Shown one piece after another: positions 53,415 to 63,666 of a stretch of DNA of 64,000 bases; the stretch's first letter is position 1, and every line of letters starts with the position of its first letter. This stretch comes from Acidiferrum sp963771295 (GTDB lineage: Bacteria > Acidobacteriota > Terriglobia > Acidiferrales > UBA7541). A program made the translations under genes and the position numbers. The stretch spans positions 1 to 64,000 of the forward strand of contig CAVYTB010000013.1 in NCBI GenBank assembly GCA_963771295.1, given 5' to 3'. The notes under the pieces are model-generated. The model was not told the origin of the DNA. It did no database searches and was given only the letters and a program-made list of their open reading frames with translations.

Positions 53415-54659
53415 ATGGGGCGTGTAAGTAATACAAGTTACAGAAAGATTGGATCACCAGTGGTAGGAATTGCGGGGCACGGGGCGTTGCCCGGAAGGGC
53501 TTCCGGATTGATTCTGCTGGCGCCGTTGCTGCTGGTTTGTGTTTCTTGCAATCGAGGCAGTGCGCGGGCAGACAGCCCCGCAACGCTGCCACCGCCGGTG
53601 GTGACCGTGGCGAAAGCGACGGCACAAGATGTGCCGCGCTACCTGGACGAGATCGGGAGAAACGTGGCGTTCGAATCAGTGAGCGTGGTGCCACAGGTGG
53701 CAGGACGAATCACGGAAAGGCACGTGCAGGACGGAGAAAACCTGAAGAAAGGGCAATTGCTTTTCGTGATTGATCCGCGGCCCTTCAAAGCGCAACTCGA
53801 TTCGGCGCAGGCCAACCTGGCACAAGCGAAGGCGGCGCTGGAACTGGCGAAAATCCAGTTTGCGCGCGACCAGGAACTTGTGGGAACACGCGCGATTTCC
53901 AAGCAGGACTACGACACAAAGAAAAATACAGTGGACGTGAACGAGGCGCAGGTAGAGGCAGCGAAGGCTGCAATCGAAACCGCGCAGATCAACCTGGACT
54001 ACTGCTACATACACTCGCCAATCGACGGACGAGCGGGCGCGCGATTGGTGGACGTGGGAAATGTGGTGCAAGCGAACACCACGGCACTTCTGTCGATCCA
54101 GCGGCTTGATCCGATTTACGCCAACTTCACGATCACCGAGCGCGATCTTCCAGAAGTACAAAAAGAGATGAGCCGAGGCACGCTGAAAGCGATGGTGCGG
54201 CTGCCAGGCGATGCGGAAAATGCGACGCGGCCTGGAAGAGTGGAGTTTCTGGACAACGCGGTTCAGAACGCGACGGGAACGGTGAACCTGCGGGCGACGG
54301 TTTCCAACCCCGATCATCATTTCTGGCCGGGGCAATTCGTGAACGTGAAGCTGGTGTTGTCGACACAAAAAGGCGCGGTGCTGGTTCCAAGCGAGGCGAC
54401 GCAGATCAGCCAGCAAGGGCCGTTTGTTTACGTGGTGAAGACCGATGACACGGCAGAGCTGCGGCCGGTGACGCTCGGGCAAAGGCAGGGAAGCGACGTG
54501 GTGATTGCGAGCGGAGTGGCGCCCGGAGAGCGCGTTGTTCTGGCGGGGCAGTTATTGGTGCGACCGGGAAGCAAAGTGCACGTGGATGCGGGAGAAGGTG
54601 GAGGAGGGGCGGCGGCGAGTGAGAAACAGGGGAAGAAAGCGGAAAGAGGGCGATCGTGA
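53415..54659 (+). CDS. RND efflux periplasmic adaptor lipoprotein
   Basis: 414 residues. The N-terminus is a hydrophobic segment ending LLLVCVSCNRG, a likely lipobox (Cys near 44). The membrane-fusion fold follows: VVPQVAGRITERHVQDGENL lipoyl half, a long coiled-coil (NLAQAKAALELAKIQFARDQ, then QVEAAKAAIETAQINLDYCY), IHSPIDGRAGARLVDVGNVV and beta-barrel VRLPGDAENATRPGRVEFLD. It matches the AcrA/MdtA type and bridges the pump to the outer-membrane channel. Its stop overlaps the pump start by 4 bp (GTGA). Confidence 0.93.
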   Translation: MGRVSNTSYRKIGSPVVGIAGHGALPGRASGLILLAPLLLVCVSCNRGSARADSPATLPPPVVTVAKATAQDVPRYLDEIGRNVAFESVSVVPQVAGRITERHVQDGENLKKGQLLFVIDPRPFKAQLDSAQANLAQAKAALELAKIQFARDQELVGTRAISKQDYDTKKNTVDVNEAQVEAAKAAIETAQINLDYCYIHSPIDGRAGARLVDVGNVVQANTTALLSIQRLDPIYANFTITERDLPEVQKEMSRGTLKAMVRLPGDAENATRPGRVEFLDNAVQNATGTVNLRATVSNPDHHFWPGQFVNVKLVLSTQKGAVLVPSEATQISQQGPFVYVVKTDDTAELRPVTLGQRQGSDVVIASGVAPGERVVLAGQLLVRPGSKVHVDAGEGGGGAAASEKQGKKAERGRS

Positions 54660-57600
54660 ACCTGTCGGAACTATTCATACGCCGCCCGGTGATGACGGTA
54701 GCGCTGACACTGTCCGTGCTGCTGTTCGGAATATTCGCATATTCGCGATTGCCAGTAAGCGATCTGCCCGGAGTGGACTATCCGGTGATTCAGGTGCAGG
54801 TGGCGTATCCGGGTGCGACGCCAGAAACGATGGCGAATAATGTCGCCACACCGCTAGAGCGGCAGTTTATGCAGATTCCCGGGCTGGAGATGGTGACGTC
54901 GAACAATGGGCAAGGGCACTCCAGCTTCGTGCTGCAGTTCGACCTTTCGAAGAGCCTTGATGGGGCGGCGACGGACGTTCAGGCGGCAATCACGAGGGCG
55001 ACTGCGCAATTGCCCGTTGATCTGCCGAGTCCGCCTACGTTTACGAAAACAAATCCAAACGATCAGCCAATTCAGTACCTGGTGCTGGTGAGCGATACGG
55101 CGACCGAGGGGCAGCTGTACGACTACGCGAACACGCAGGTGGGAGAGCACATCAGCATATTGCCGGGCGTCAGCCAAGTGGCGGTGTACGGAACGCAATC
55201 CGCGGTGCGCATCAAGGCGGACCCATCGGCGATGGCAGTGCGCAACATTTCGTTGGAGGACCTGACCACGGCGATCAAGAACGGGACGAGTTATACGGGA
55301 GCCGGGCAGTTCGATGGGCCGCATAAGACGTTCTTGCTGCAGCCGCAAGGGCAGTTGAGCACCGCCGAACAATACGAGCAGCTGATTGTTGGGCAGAACA
55401 ACGGCTCGCCGGTCTATTTGAAGGACGTTGCGACGGCGAAGCAAGGCGTGCAGGACGAACGCATCGATATGCGTTTCTGGGCGCGTGGTTACCCAACGCC
55501 AGGGGCAACGGTGGTGGTGGCGGTGTTCCGGCGAGCGGGAGCCAACGCGGTGGAAGTGACGAAAGCGGTTCGCGAACTGCTTCCCAGCATCCAGAGCCAG
55601 CTTCCGACGTCGGTGAGAATTGTGTCGGCCTACGATCGTTCGCAGACGATTGTCTCGGGAATCAAAGATGTGCAGGCGACGCTGTATATCGCATTTTTTC
55701 TTGTGGTGATGGTGATTTTCGTATTTCTGGGCCGCGCCACCGACACGCTTATTCCCGCTGTAGCGTTGCCGCTTTCGTTGTTGCTGACGTTTGTGGCGAT
55801 GAATGTTCTGGGATATAGCCTGGACAATTTGTCGTTGATGGCGCTGACGCTGGCGATTGGATTTTTGGTTGATGATGCGATCGTGTTTCTGGAAAACACG
55901 GTTCGCTTGATGGAAGAAGGGCAGAACGCGCTGGAAGCTTCGCTGAATTCAGCGAAGGAAATCAGCTTCACGATTTTGACGATGACGCTGTCGCTGGCCG
56001 CGGTGTTCATTCCGCTGGTATTCATGGGCGGATTGGTGGGACGCATCTTCCGGGAGTTCTCAATCACGATTGTGATTTCGATTCTGGCGAGCGGAATTGT
56101 TTCGCTGACGCTGACTCCGCTGATGACGTCCAGATTGCTTTCGCAACGCGGTGCGGGAACGAAAAAGACCTGGGTGGAGAAGGTAATCGGTGGAATAGAG
56201 CGCCGGGTGCTGACTGTGTACAGTCGGCAACTTTGGTTTTTCCTGCGGTATCGTTGGATTTCCGCGGTGATGTGGTTCGTTTGCCTGTTCGGGACCGGCT
56301 ATCTGTTCTATACGGTGCCGAAGTCCTTCCTGCCAGTGGGCGACAGCTCGTTCGTTCGCGGCGTGCTGGTTGCGCAAGAAGGATCATCTCCTGAGCAGAT
56401 GCACAAGTATCAGGACGCAGCAGAAAAGATCATGCACGCCAATCCCGCGGTGGCGTCGACGTTCACGATGAGCGGAAACGGCCAGTTCATGCCGGCGAAT
56501 CAGGCGTTTCTGATCGCGTTTTTGAAAGAGCCGTCGCAGCGGGCGCCCATCGATCAAGTGGCCGGACAACTGATGGGGGGAATTATGTCCACGGTGCCGG
56601 GCGCGCTGGCGTTTTTGCAGCCGAACCCGGTGTTGGAGATCAGCACGGGAGCGACCGCGAACGTGCAGGGAGAGTTTGCGTACGCGCTGTCGGGGATTGA
56701 CCCGAACGAAGTTTACGATGCGTCGAATAAATTGCTGGCGAAGATGCACGAATATCCCGGGTTCCTGTTCGTGAACTCGGACCTGTTCAACCACACGCCG
56801 AATCTGCAGGTGGATATTCTGCGCGATCAGGCCAAGCTGTATGGAGTTTCCGAGACGCGGATTTTGACGCTGCTGCACGATGCATATTCGCAGAATTACA
56901 GCTACCTGATTAAAAAGACCACCGATCAATACCAGGTGATTCTGGAAGTTGCGGACGATCAACGGGCGGACCCGCAGGACCTGAGCAAGCTGTACATCAA
57001 GAGCGATGACGGGCAGCGGATGGTGCCATTGAATGCGGTTACCAACTCGCACGCGGTGCTGGGGCCGCAAGCTGTCAATCACATCAACCAGTTCACCAGC
57101 GTGACGCTGTTCTTCAACATGAAGCCTGGATACACCGTTGGTCAAGCCACGGATTTCGTCGAGAAAAGTGCCAAGGAAATTCTGCCGCCGGATGTGCGGG
57201 GAAGTTTGCAGGGGCAAGCACTGACGTTTCGGAATACGGCGTCGGACCTGGTGGTGCTGATGCTGGTCGCGATCTTTGTGATGTACGTGATTCTGGCAAT
57301 TTTGTACGAGAGCTACCTGCATCCGATCACGGTGCTGTCTTCGTTGCCGGTGGCGCTGGTGGGCGGGTTGCTGACCCTGTGGCTATTCAAGGCGGAGGCT
57401 TCGCTGTACGCGTACATCGGCATGTTTATGCTGATGGGCATCGTGAAGAAGAACGGCATCATGATCGTGGATTTTGCGGAGCAGCGGGTGCGGCAGGGAA
57501 TCAAAGACGATCAAGCGATTCACGACGCCAGCATGGAACGCTTCCGGCCGATTATGATGACGACCATGGCGGCGCTGCTGGGCGCGCTGCCGATCGCGCT

Positions 57601-57835
57601 TGGATACGGAGCGGATGGATCATCGCGCCGGCCGCTTGGGCTGGTGGTCATCGGCGGCTTGATTGTTTCGCAGTTTGTCACCCTGTTCGTGACGCCGGCG
57701 ATCTATTTGTATCTAGAGGAATTCCAGGAAAAGGTGCTGGACCGTTTTTCGTTCTTCCGGTCGACGAAAAAGCATTTCCCGCAAGTTCCATCGGCGCGTC
57801 CCGGCTATGCGCTGCAAGAACACAATGGAGATTAG
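54656..57835 (+). CDS. RND efflux pump (AcrB/MdtB type)
   Basis: 1059 residues, GTG start coupled to the adaptor. The first helix contains FIRRPVMTVALTLSVLLFGI, and the proton-relay Asp pair is in AIGFLVDDAIVFLENTVRLM (near 405/406, the expected place). The second membrane half has NGIMIVDFAEQR and FRPIMMTTMAALLGALPIAL, typical of HAE1-family pumps. It exports amphiphilic drugs or metabolites using the proton gradient. Full length; no sign of damage. MdtB/MdtC-like sequence suggests multidrug rather than metal export. Confidence 0.95.
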   Translation: MNLSELFIRRPVMTVALTLSVLLFGIFAYSRLPVSDLPGVDYPVIQVQVAYPGATPETMANNVATPLERQFMQIPGLEMVTSNNGQGHSSFVLQFDLSKSLDGAATDVQAAITRATAQLPVDLPSPPTFTKTNPNDQPIQYLVLVSDTATEGQLYDYANTQVGEHISILPGVSQVAVYGTQSAVRIKADPSAMAVRNISLEDLTTAIKNGTSYTGAGQFDGPHKTFLLQPQGQLSTAEQYEQLIVGQNNGSPVYLKDVATAKQGVQDERIDMRFWARGYPTPGATVVVAVFRRAGANAVEVTKAVRELLPSIQSQLPTSVRIVSAYDRSQTIVSGIKDVQATLYIAFFLVVMVIFVFLGRATDTLIPAVALPLSLLLTFVAMNVLGYSLDNLSLMALTLAIGFLVDDAIVFLENTVRLMEEGQNALEASLNSAKEISFTILTMTLSLAAVFIPLVFMGGLVGRIFREFSITIVISILASGIVSLTLTPLMTSRLLSQRGAGTKKTWVEKVIGGIERRVLTVYSRQLWFFLRYRWISAVMWFVCLFGTGYLFYTVPKSFLPVGDSSFVRGVLVAQEGSSPEQMHKYQDAAEKIMHANPAVASTFTMSGNGQFMPANQAFLIAFLKEPSQRAPIDQVAGQLMGGIMSTVPGALAFLQPNPVLEISTGATANVQGEFAYALSGIDPNEVYDASNKLLAKMHEYPGFLFVNSDLFNHTPNLQVDILRDQAKLYGVSETRILTLLHDAYSQNYSYLIKKTTDQYQVILEVADDQRADPQDLSKLYIKSDDGQRMVPLNAVTNSHAVLGPQAVNHINQFTSVTLFFNMKPGYTVGQATDFVEKSAKEILPPDVRGSLQGQALTFRNTASDLVVLMLVAIFVMYVILAILYESYLHPITVLSSLPVALVGGLLTLWLFKAEASLYAYIGMFMLMGIVKKNGIMIVDFAEQRVRQGIKDDQAIHDASMERFRPIMMTTMAALLGALPIALGYGADGSSRRPLGLVVIGGLIVSQFVTLFVTPAIYLYLEEFQEKVLDRFSFFRSTKKHFPQVPSARPGYALQEHNGD

Positions 57836-57839
57836 GACA

Positions 57840-59300
57840 ATGAGAGCTACGCTGAGACGTAGTGGTTCGGAAATTTTGTTGTCGGCAATGTTTTGCGCAG
57901 TGTTGCTGAGCCTGGCAGCTTGTTCCGTGGGACCAAACTACAAGAGACCGGCTGTGACAGTGCCAACGGCTTATCGTGGAGTTGCGTCGGATTCGGCGAC
58001 TACGGCGCCAGCTGCGGAGCCGGCGACGACGCCGGCGTCAAATGCTGCCAGTTCACTGGGTGATGAGAAATGGTGGGAAGTTTTCGAGGACAAGGAACTG
58101 CAGAGTCTGATCAAAACGGCGCTGCAGAATAACTACGACGTGCGCATCGCGGCGGCGCGAGTGCTGCAAGCGCAGGCGCAACTCGGAATAACGCGAGCAG
58201 ATCAGTTCCCGTCGCTAGGAGTCGGGGGAAATATTAGCAGCGTACGGAATCCGCAGATCGGGCCTATTCCGGGCTATGAGGTCACTCAGGGGCAGTTGAC
58301 GGCGTCGGCCGCGTGGAACCTGGACTTTTGGGGAAGATACCGGAGGGCGACGGAAGCGGCGCGCGCGACTCTTCTGGCGAATGAATGGGCGCAGAAGAAC
58401 GTAATGGCGACGCTCGTTGCCAGCGTTGCGAGCGACTATTTTCAACTGCGGCAGTTGGACCTGGAACTGGAGATTTCGAAGAGAACGTTGGATTCGCGCC
58501 GAGATTCGCTGGAGCTGACAAAAACTCTGGAAGAACATGGGATCAACTCGCTGTTGGACGTGCGGCAGTCGGAGCAACTAGTGTACACGGCAGCCGCGGA
58601 AGTGCCAGACCTGGAGCGGCAGATCGCGCAGGAAGAAAACGCCATCAGCATTTTATTGGGAAACAATCCGGGGGATATTCCTCGTGGACTGAAGCTGACA
58701 GAGCAACCTCATGCGCCAGAAGTTCCTGTGGGACTTCCGTCGGCGCTATTGGAGCGGCGTCCCGATATACGCGAAGCGGAGCAGAATCTGGTCGCCGCCA
58801 ATGCGCAGATCGGCGTAGCCAGGGCAGCTTATTTTCCACAGATTTCGTTGACGGGAACCGCGGGGTACGAAAGCGCGGCGCTAACAAGTTTGTTCACCGG
58901 GCCGGCTGGAGTCTGGACGTTGGCAGGATCCTTAACGCAACCGATTTTGGAAGGAGGGCGGCTGAAGTCCGGAGTTCGATTGGCTGAGGCGCAGCACGAA
59001 CAATTGCTACTGGAGTATCAGCAGAGCATTCAAGGAGCGTTTCGCGATGTGTCGAACGCGCTGGTGGCTTATCGGAAAAATCGCGAGTTCCGAATCCAGC
59101 AAGAGCACCTGGTGGAATCGGCGCAGGATGCGGCACGACTGTCGCAAACGCGTTTCCAAGCGGGGACAACGGACTATCTTGAGGTGCTGACGAATGAAAC
59201 GAACTCCTTTTCCGCGGAACTGGCTTTGGCGCAAGCGGAGGGAAACGAGTTGAACGCATTAGTTCAGCTGTATCAGGCGCTGGGCGGAGGCTGGGAGTGA
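57840..59300 (+). CDS. RND outer-membrane factor lipoprotein (NodT-type)
   Basis: 486 residues. Lipoprotein signal with LSLAACSVGPNYKRP (Cys near 27) as in OprM/CusC-like proteins. Two structurally repeated OEP domains follow: WWEVFEDKELQSLIKTALQN, QAQAQLGITRADQFPSLGVG, WNLDFWGRYRRATEAA, then LLERRPDIREAEQNLVAANA and SLTQPILEGGRLKSGV. It lies 4 bp after the pump stop, so it is the third gene of the operon and completes the tripartite efflux system. Confidence 0.93.
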   Translation: MRATLRRSGSEILLSAMFCAVLLSLAACSVGPNYKRPAVTVPTAYRGVASDSATTAPAAEPATTPASNAASSLGDEKWWEVFEDKELQSLIKTALQNNYDVRIAAARVLQAQAQLGITRADQFPSLGVGGNISSVRNPQIGPIPGYEVTQGQLTASAAWNLDFWGRYRRATEAARATLLANEWAQKNVMATLVASVASDYFQLRQLDLELEISKRTLDSRRDSLELTKTLEEHGINSLLDVRQSEQLVYTAAAEVPDLERQIAQEENAISILLGNNPGDIPRGLKLTEQPHAPEVPVGLPSALLERRPDIREAEQNLVAANAQIGVARAAYFPQISLTGTAGYESAALTSLFTGPAGVWTLAGSLTQPILEGGRLKSGVRLAEAQHEQLLLEYQQSIQGAFRDVSNALVAYRKNREFRIQQEHLVESAQDAARLSQTRFQAGTTDYLEVLTNETNSFSAELALAQAEGNELNALVQLYQALGGGWE

Positions 59301-59459
59301 GGAGCCTTTTGCCCAACCCGAGTTGAAGGTTAGCGGTCAAAACGCCGCGACCTGTCACTACAGACAGTAGGCAGTCCCCAGGCACCGCTATAGTTTCTCC
59401 CCCTGGCGGAAGCCATGGAGTTCGGCGAGGCTGTGACGGCTTCCCCCGAAGGAGAGCAC

Positions 59460-59888
59460 ATGAAAAGGTCGGCCTATAAGTTCGTTGCAATCGCAGTTTT
59501 GGCGGGACTTTCATTTGTTTGGAACGTCCGGGCCCAGGGTGGCAATGCAATCGAGTTCAAAGCCACGAGTTCTTTTGTTGCTGGAGAGACGAAGTTTCCG
59601 GCGGGGACATATACGATTCGTCAGGAACCCGAGAGCCAGATGGAGTGGGAGATTACCAATGACACCAAGGGGGTCAGCGCATTTCTGCTGACGGACCCGG
59701 CAAATTCCACGGCGTCTAGTCAAAAGGCGGAGGTGACGTTCCAGAAATACGGGAACACCCTGGTGTTGAAGGAAATCTGGATCCCTGGACTTGCGAGCGG
59801 TTTTTCTGTACAGAGCAGTTACGCCGAAAAGAAGGCTGCGAAGGCAGGATCGCCGACCAAGGTTTCCGTGCCCGCCACGAAGAAGTGA
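59460..59888 (+). CDS. Secreted hypothetical beta-rich protein
   Basis: 142 residues with a Sec signal (MKRSAYKFVAIAVLAGLSFV, cleavage near RAQ). The mature part is beta-rich (FVAGETKFPAGTYTIRQEPE, then VTFQKYGNTLVLKEIWIPG) with a Lys/Ala-rich C-terminal tail. GAAGGAGAGCAC precedes the ATG. A recurring acidobacterial type by memory, without known function. It stands alone downstream of the RND operon. Confidence 0.72.
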   Translation: MKRSAYKFVAIAVLAGLSFVWNVRAQGGNAIEFKATSSFVAGETKFPAGTYTIRQEPESQMEWEITNDTKGVSAFLLTDPANSTASSQKAEVTFQKYGNTLVLKEIWIPGLASGFSVQSSYAEKKAAKAGSPTKVSVPATKK

Positions 59889-60007
59889 TGGCGAGGGTCG
59901 AGTCCAGTGTGAAGATTCGGGCGATCTTCGTGCCTGAAACAGTTTAGCGGGGCAACGCCTTTCACGATACAGTTGGGCTCGGCCTATCCGCCCGGGGGGA
60001 CGCTCGC

Positions 60008-60700
60008 ATGCCTGACCCAGGGATTGCTGTTGTACCAAACCGCCTGAGATCACCATTTCTGGATGGATTGATTCACGCTGATAGCGAGAAAATACTGGCT
60101 GCCGCAACGGCACGCCGATTTTTCGCCAATTCTGTAGTCACAAACCAGGGTCAGCCCGCCGACCATTTGTTCCTGCTGACGAAAGGCTTGGCCAGGTTCT
60201 TTTTCGTAACGGAAAAGGGAAGGAAGCTGCTCTTTCAGTGGCTTGGCCCGGGAGATATTCTCGGGGGCCGGACGGTTTTGTCGGAGCACTGTGCCTATCT
60301 GTTCAGCGCAGAAGTAATTGAGGACAGCTGCGTGTTGGTGTGGGATCGAGCCACAATCCGAGGCCTGGCGGCGCGTTATCCCCGGCTACTAGAGAACGCG
60401 TTGTCCACTGCGTCCGATTACGTTGCTTGGCATCTAACCTCGCACCTAGGTTTAGCCTGCCACACGTCTCGACATCGGGTTGCTCAAGTACTCGTTACTC
60501 TGGCGCGAACGATCGGCAAAGAAGTGGCCGGTGGCGTTGAACTCCAGATCACAAACGAGGAGCTGGCGAGTGCAGCGAATGTGACGCCGTACACGGCAAG
60601 CCGGCTGATGAGCAAGTGGCAACGTGAACACGCGCTAATCAAGCGTCGTGGAAAGGTCCTGCTACGATCACCTGAACGGCTGTTCTTGGGTACGATCTGA
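60008..60700 (+). CDS. Crp/Fnr-family transcriptional regulator
   Basis: 230 residues. The cyclic-nucleotide-like beta-roll (about 25-140) includes VVTNQGQPADHLFLLTKGLA, and LLFQWLGPGDILGGRTVLSE in the loop where a ligand would sit. No cysteine cluster is present, so it is not an Fnr iron-sulphur sensor. After the dimerisation helix (SDYVAWHLTSHLG) comes the winged HTH with LQITNEELASAANVTPYTAS and MSKWQREHALIKRRGKVLL. Ligand unknown. It may control neighbours; no operon partner is tight. Confidence 0.88.
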   Translation: MPDPGIAVVPNRLRSPFLDGLIHADSEKILAAATARRFFANSVVTNQGQPADHLFLLTKGLARFFFVTEKGRKLLFQWLGPGDILGGRTVLSEHCAYLFSAEVIEDSCVLVWDRATIRGLAARYPRLLENALSTASDYVAWHLTSHLGLACHTSRHRVAQVLVTLARTIGKEVAGGVELQITNEELASAANVTPYTASRLMSKWQREHALIKRRGKVLLRSPERLFLGTI

Positions 60701-60832
60701 CTGCGATCTAATTCCAGCATTCTTCTGCGGTTACATCCCTTAATTGCTCCGAAGCAAGTTCAAAGCTGCCTGGAGGCAACGACGGAACTAATTGTCGCGT
60801 GTGAAGCTAGTAAAGCAGAGCCGGGCGAACAC

Positions 60833-61294
60833 ATGCTCGTCAATTTGGCGGTGAACTGCAAGCAGGAGGGGATCATCAGGAGTGAGTGCTCGGTTCGTGT
60901 TCTGGTGGTAGACGATTTTGCTGATTGGAGGCTCTTTGTCTGTGAAAAGCTGCAGGAAGATCGCAGCTTGCAAGTCATCGGCACTGCGTCCGATGGACTT
61001 GAAGCCGTTCAGAGGGCGGAGGAGCTGCAACCGGATTTGATTCTATTGGACATCGGGCTTCCCAAACTGGATGGGATTGGCGCCGCTCGACGCATGGTGA
61101 AGGCCGTTCCGGAATGTAAGATACTCTTTGTGAGCCAGGAGATTGATCCCTTTGTGGCGCGGGCGGCCCTGAGTGCGGGGGGACATGGGTACGTTGTTAA
61201 ATTAGACGCTTATGGCGAATTGTTGGCCGCGATAGAGGCGGTTTTGCTTGGGAAGAGATTTGTGAGCTCGAGTTTGGCGAATCAAGGTGTCTAA
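60833..61294 (+). CDS. Single-domain response regulator
   Basis: 153 residues. The receiver (about 20-140) has VRVLVVDDFADWRLFV (acidic pair), LILLDIGLPKLDG (phospho-acceptor Asp near 72), ILFVSQEID (with Ser in place of Thr) and GYVVKLDA (conserved Lys). It ends shortly after GKRFVSSSLANQG, where NarL-type regulators would continue with an HTH. Such receiver-only forms recur in Acidobacteria. The start is uncertain; the receiver proper begins about 20 codons in. Probably a phosphorelay intermediate. Confidence 0.82.
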   Translation: MLVNLAVNCKQEGIIRSECSVRVLVVDDFADWRLFVCEKLQEDRSLQVIGTASDGLEAVQRAEELQPDLILLDIGLPKLDGIGAARRMVKAVPECKILFVSQEIDPFVARAALSAGGHGYVVKLDAYGELLAAIEAVLLGKRFVSSSLANQGV

Positions 61295-61541
61295 GATTCG
61301 CTAAAGTCCTCCGACAACAGCTTCCGTTTCAGGCATGCGAACTCAACCGGTGGTAGCTTGCGACAGGTAGCGGAAGAAAGGGTATTTCTATAGAAGTGAA
61401 GTCTGGAACGACAGTAAACGAGAGAGCGGAGATGCAGCTACTATTTCACTGAGATTTGTGGCCCGCTGTAGTGGGCTCGAGCGAGGAGGCGCCGCGAGTG
61501 GAACGCCCCCTCCCCGACAATTTCAGTCCGGGTGAGAACGC

Positions 61542-63266
61542 CTATTCACCGGCGTGACTGGCCAAATGTTGGTTCTTGATCTGCTGGATGACTTGCGTCA
61601 GGTTATAGGTTTCGGGGTCCTGCATCGGGGGATACGGCCCGTAGGTTTCAAGTTCCTTGAGCCAAAGGATCTGGCCAAGAGGAATAATGTTCCAGTCGTA
61701 CAGATAGGAGGTAATTGGTCCGGCAAGGGCTCCGCCATAGCCCAACAGTGATTTCATTTCGTCACCGACAGACCCTTCGAAGGGATCGCGCTTGATGTTG
61801 TCAACCATGGGCCATTTATAAGTTTCAACCCCAGCAAGGCCGCAACTCGCGCACGAACCCGCCATGGAGAAGTAGATCTTCCAGTTCTTGTACCGCACAG
61901 CTGATGGCGTCGAGCCAGTATAGTAGAAGAAAGTATCGCGAGCCGACTTGGCGCTGTTGCCCTCCAGGTACTCGCGTTGGTCCACACCGTCAAGCGTCGT
62001 CTTCACGATTCCGGGGTACTTTCCGGCTTCGATTTGATGCTTCAGGTCGTCGCCTTTTGGTCCGCCAGCAATGTCCACAAGCGTCGGCAGCCAGTCGAGG
62101 GACGCGAATATGTCGTTCTTGACCGTGCCCGGCTTGATGTGTCCTGGCCAACGGACGACGCATGGAGCGCGCATTCCGCCTTCCCATGTCGTGAGCTTTC
62201 CGCCCTTAAAAGGTGTGTTGCCGCCGTCAGGAAAAGTGATCACTTCGGCGCCGTTGTCCGTCGTGAAGACGAGGACGGTATTGTCCAGTTGGCCCATATC
62301 TTCTAGCTTTTTGATCACATAGCCGATGTTGTCGTCCATCTGCTTCATGCCGGCTTCGTTGACGCCCCAGTCTTTGCCACCTGGTTCCCCGACCATCGCC
62401 AGATACTTTGGCGACAGCACGGTGGTGATGTGCATGCGGGCAGGGTTATACCAAACGAAGAAGGGCTTGTTGGTTTTCTTGGGGTCATTGCGATCGAGAA
62501 AGTCGATGACCTTGCTAGAGATCTCTTCGTCAACCGTTTTCGAACGCTCCAGTGTCAGCGGACCTTCGTCTTTACAAGACTGGTTCACTTCTGTGCCGTC
62601 CGACGAATGGCACCAAAGTACGGGTCGAGGCGGCGTCATACAAATACCCTTCCTGGGGTCAACCGCCCCGGGAACTTCGGCCAATCCGGGAATCGGCGTG
62701 TTCATGCACGGCGGGGTAATCGCTTGATCTGTGGGAGTCTTGTTGATGTCAGGGAAGCTCACACCTTGCATCGCGTCCAAGTGGTACAGATAGCCCCAAA
62801 ATTCCTGGAACCCGTGGGCCGTCGGCAGTGCCTGCACATGGTCGCCCAGGTGATTCTTGCCGAATTCGCCCGTGGTGTAACCGAGATCATGCAGGAACTT
62901 TGCAATCGCCGGTGTGCCAGGGCGTAGATACGAAGGGCTGCCCGGAAGCTGCGGTGGGATCATGCCGGTGCGTAGCGGATGCATGCCGGTGAAAAACGCG
63001 TTGCGTCCAGCGGTGCAGCTCTGCTCGGCGTAATAAGTCATGAAGATCGCGCCTTCATTGCCGATGCGGTCAATGTTGGGTGTTTCTCCCACCATCAAGC
63101 CGCGATGGTAAATACTCGGCTGCATCCAGCCGATGTCGTCTCCCATAATGAACACGATGTTGGGCTTCTGCTGGGCGGATAGCGGTAGGCTGCAGGCGGC
63201 AAAAATCGTAAGCAGCAAAGCCGAGCACCACCAGCGGGGAACCGTGAATCTCCGAGTTGCTTTCAT
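61542..63266 (-). CDS. Secreted sulfatase (arylsulfatase type)
   Basis: 574 residues with a Sec signal (WWCSALLLTIFAACSLPLSA, cut near AQQ). Metal-binding acids are at FIMGDDIGW (near 43-44). The formylglycine site is in EQSCTAGRNAFFTG (Cys84, CxAxR form), followed by YTTGEFGKNHLGDH (Lys/His) and VFTTDNGAE. AAAGGAG precedes the ATG at 63266. It hydrolyses sulphate esters in the periplasm or outside the cell and needs a formylglycine-generating enzyme, which is not in the window. Carbohydrate or aryl substrates cannot be told apart. Confidence 0.93.
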   Translation of the reverse strand: MKATRRFTVPRWWCSALLLTIFAACSLPLSAQQKPNIVFIMGDDIGWMQPSIYHRGLMVGETPNIDRIGNEGAIFMTYYAEQSCTAGRNAFFTGMHPLRTGMIPPQLPGSPSYLRPGTPAIAKFLHDLGYTTGEFGKNHLGDHVQALPTAHGFQEFWGYLYHLDAMQGVSFPDINKTPTDQAITPPCMNTPIPGLAEVPGAVDPRKGICMTPPRPVLWCHSSDGTEVNQSCKDEGPLTLERSKTVDEEISSKVIDFLDRNDPKKTNKPFFVWYNPARMHITTVLSPKYLAMVGEPGGKDWGVNEAGMKQMDDNIGYVIKKLEDMGQLDNTVLVFTTDNGAEVITFPDGGNTPFKGGKLTTWEGGMRAPCVVRWPGHIKPGTVKNDIFASLDWLPTLVDIAGGPKGDDLKHQIEAGKYPGIVKTTLDGVDQREYLEGNSAKSARDTFFYYTGSTPSAVRYKNWKIYFSMAGSCASCGLAGVETYKWPMVDNIKRDPFEGSVGDEMKSLLGYGGALAGPITSYLYDWNIIPLGQILWLKELETYGPYPPMQDPETYNLTQVIQQIKNQHLASHAGE

Positions 63267-63666
63267 AAATTCTCCTTTCAAAACGCAAGAGCATCGAAGA
63301 GCTTTTCTCGCAACACCACAGGCGGTGGATGTTGAATGGCAGTGGAGGAGTGCATTGAAAAAGGCCATCCGACATTTCGTCGCACGCTGATAGTAGGTAG
63401 ACCTGAAGAAACGGCAACTGTCGCTTGCGACAGGTGGCAGGAAAGTGTTGGAGACGCAGCTGTGGCCGATTGTCTCAGTGCGGGTCGCTACAGAGTCTCA
63501 ACAGCCCGAAAAGGGAAGGTCTTGGACCTGCTGGCAGATTGCGGGGAATAGGCTTTACTGGAAAATCGAACGCGAGATCACCCACACATAAGATCAATAG
63601 CTCATTGCGAGCTGCTGTGCTGACAAGACGAGTTTCCAAGAAAGGCCGCGGAGTGATTCGAAAAGG
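63267..63666. other. Intergenic region upstream of the sulfatase
   Basis: About 400 bp. A 13-bp match (GCTTGCGACAGGT) with the region near 61358, on the other side of the sulfatase, is the only repeat noticed. Small frames were judged non-coding. Confidence 0.4.

Noticed and set aside
63336..63551. 71-codon frame upstream of the sulfatase
   Set aside because: No ribosome-binding site or motif; treated as intergenic.
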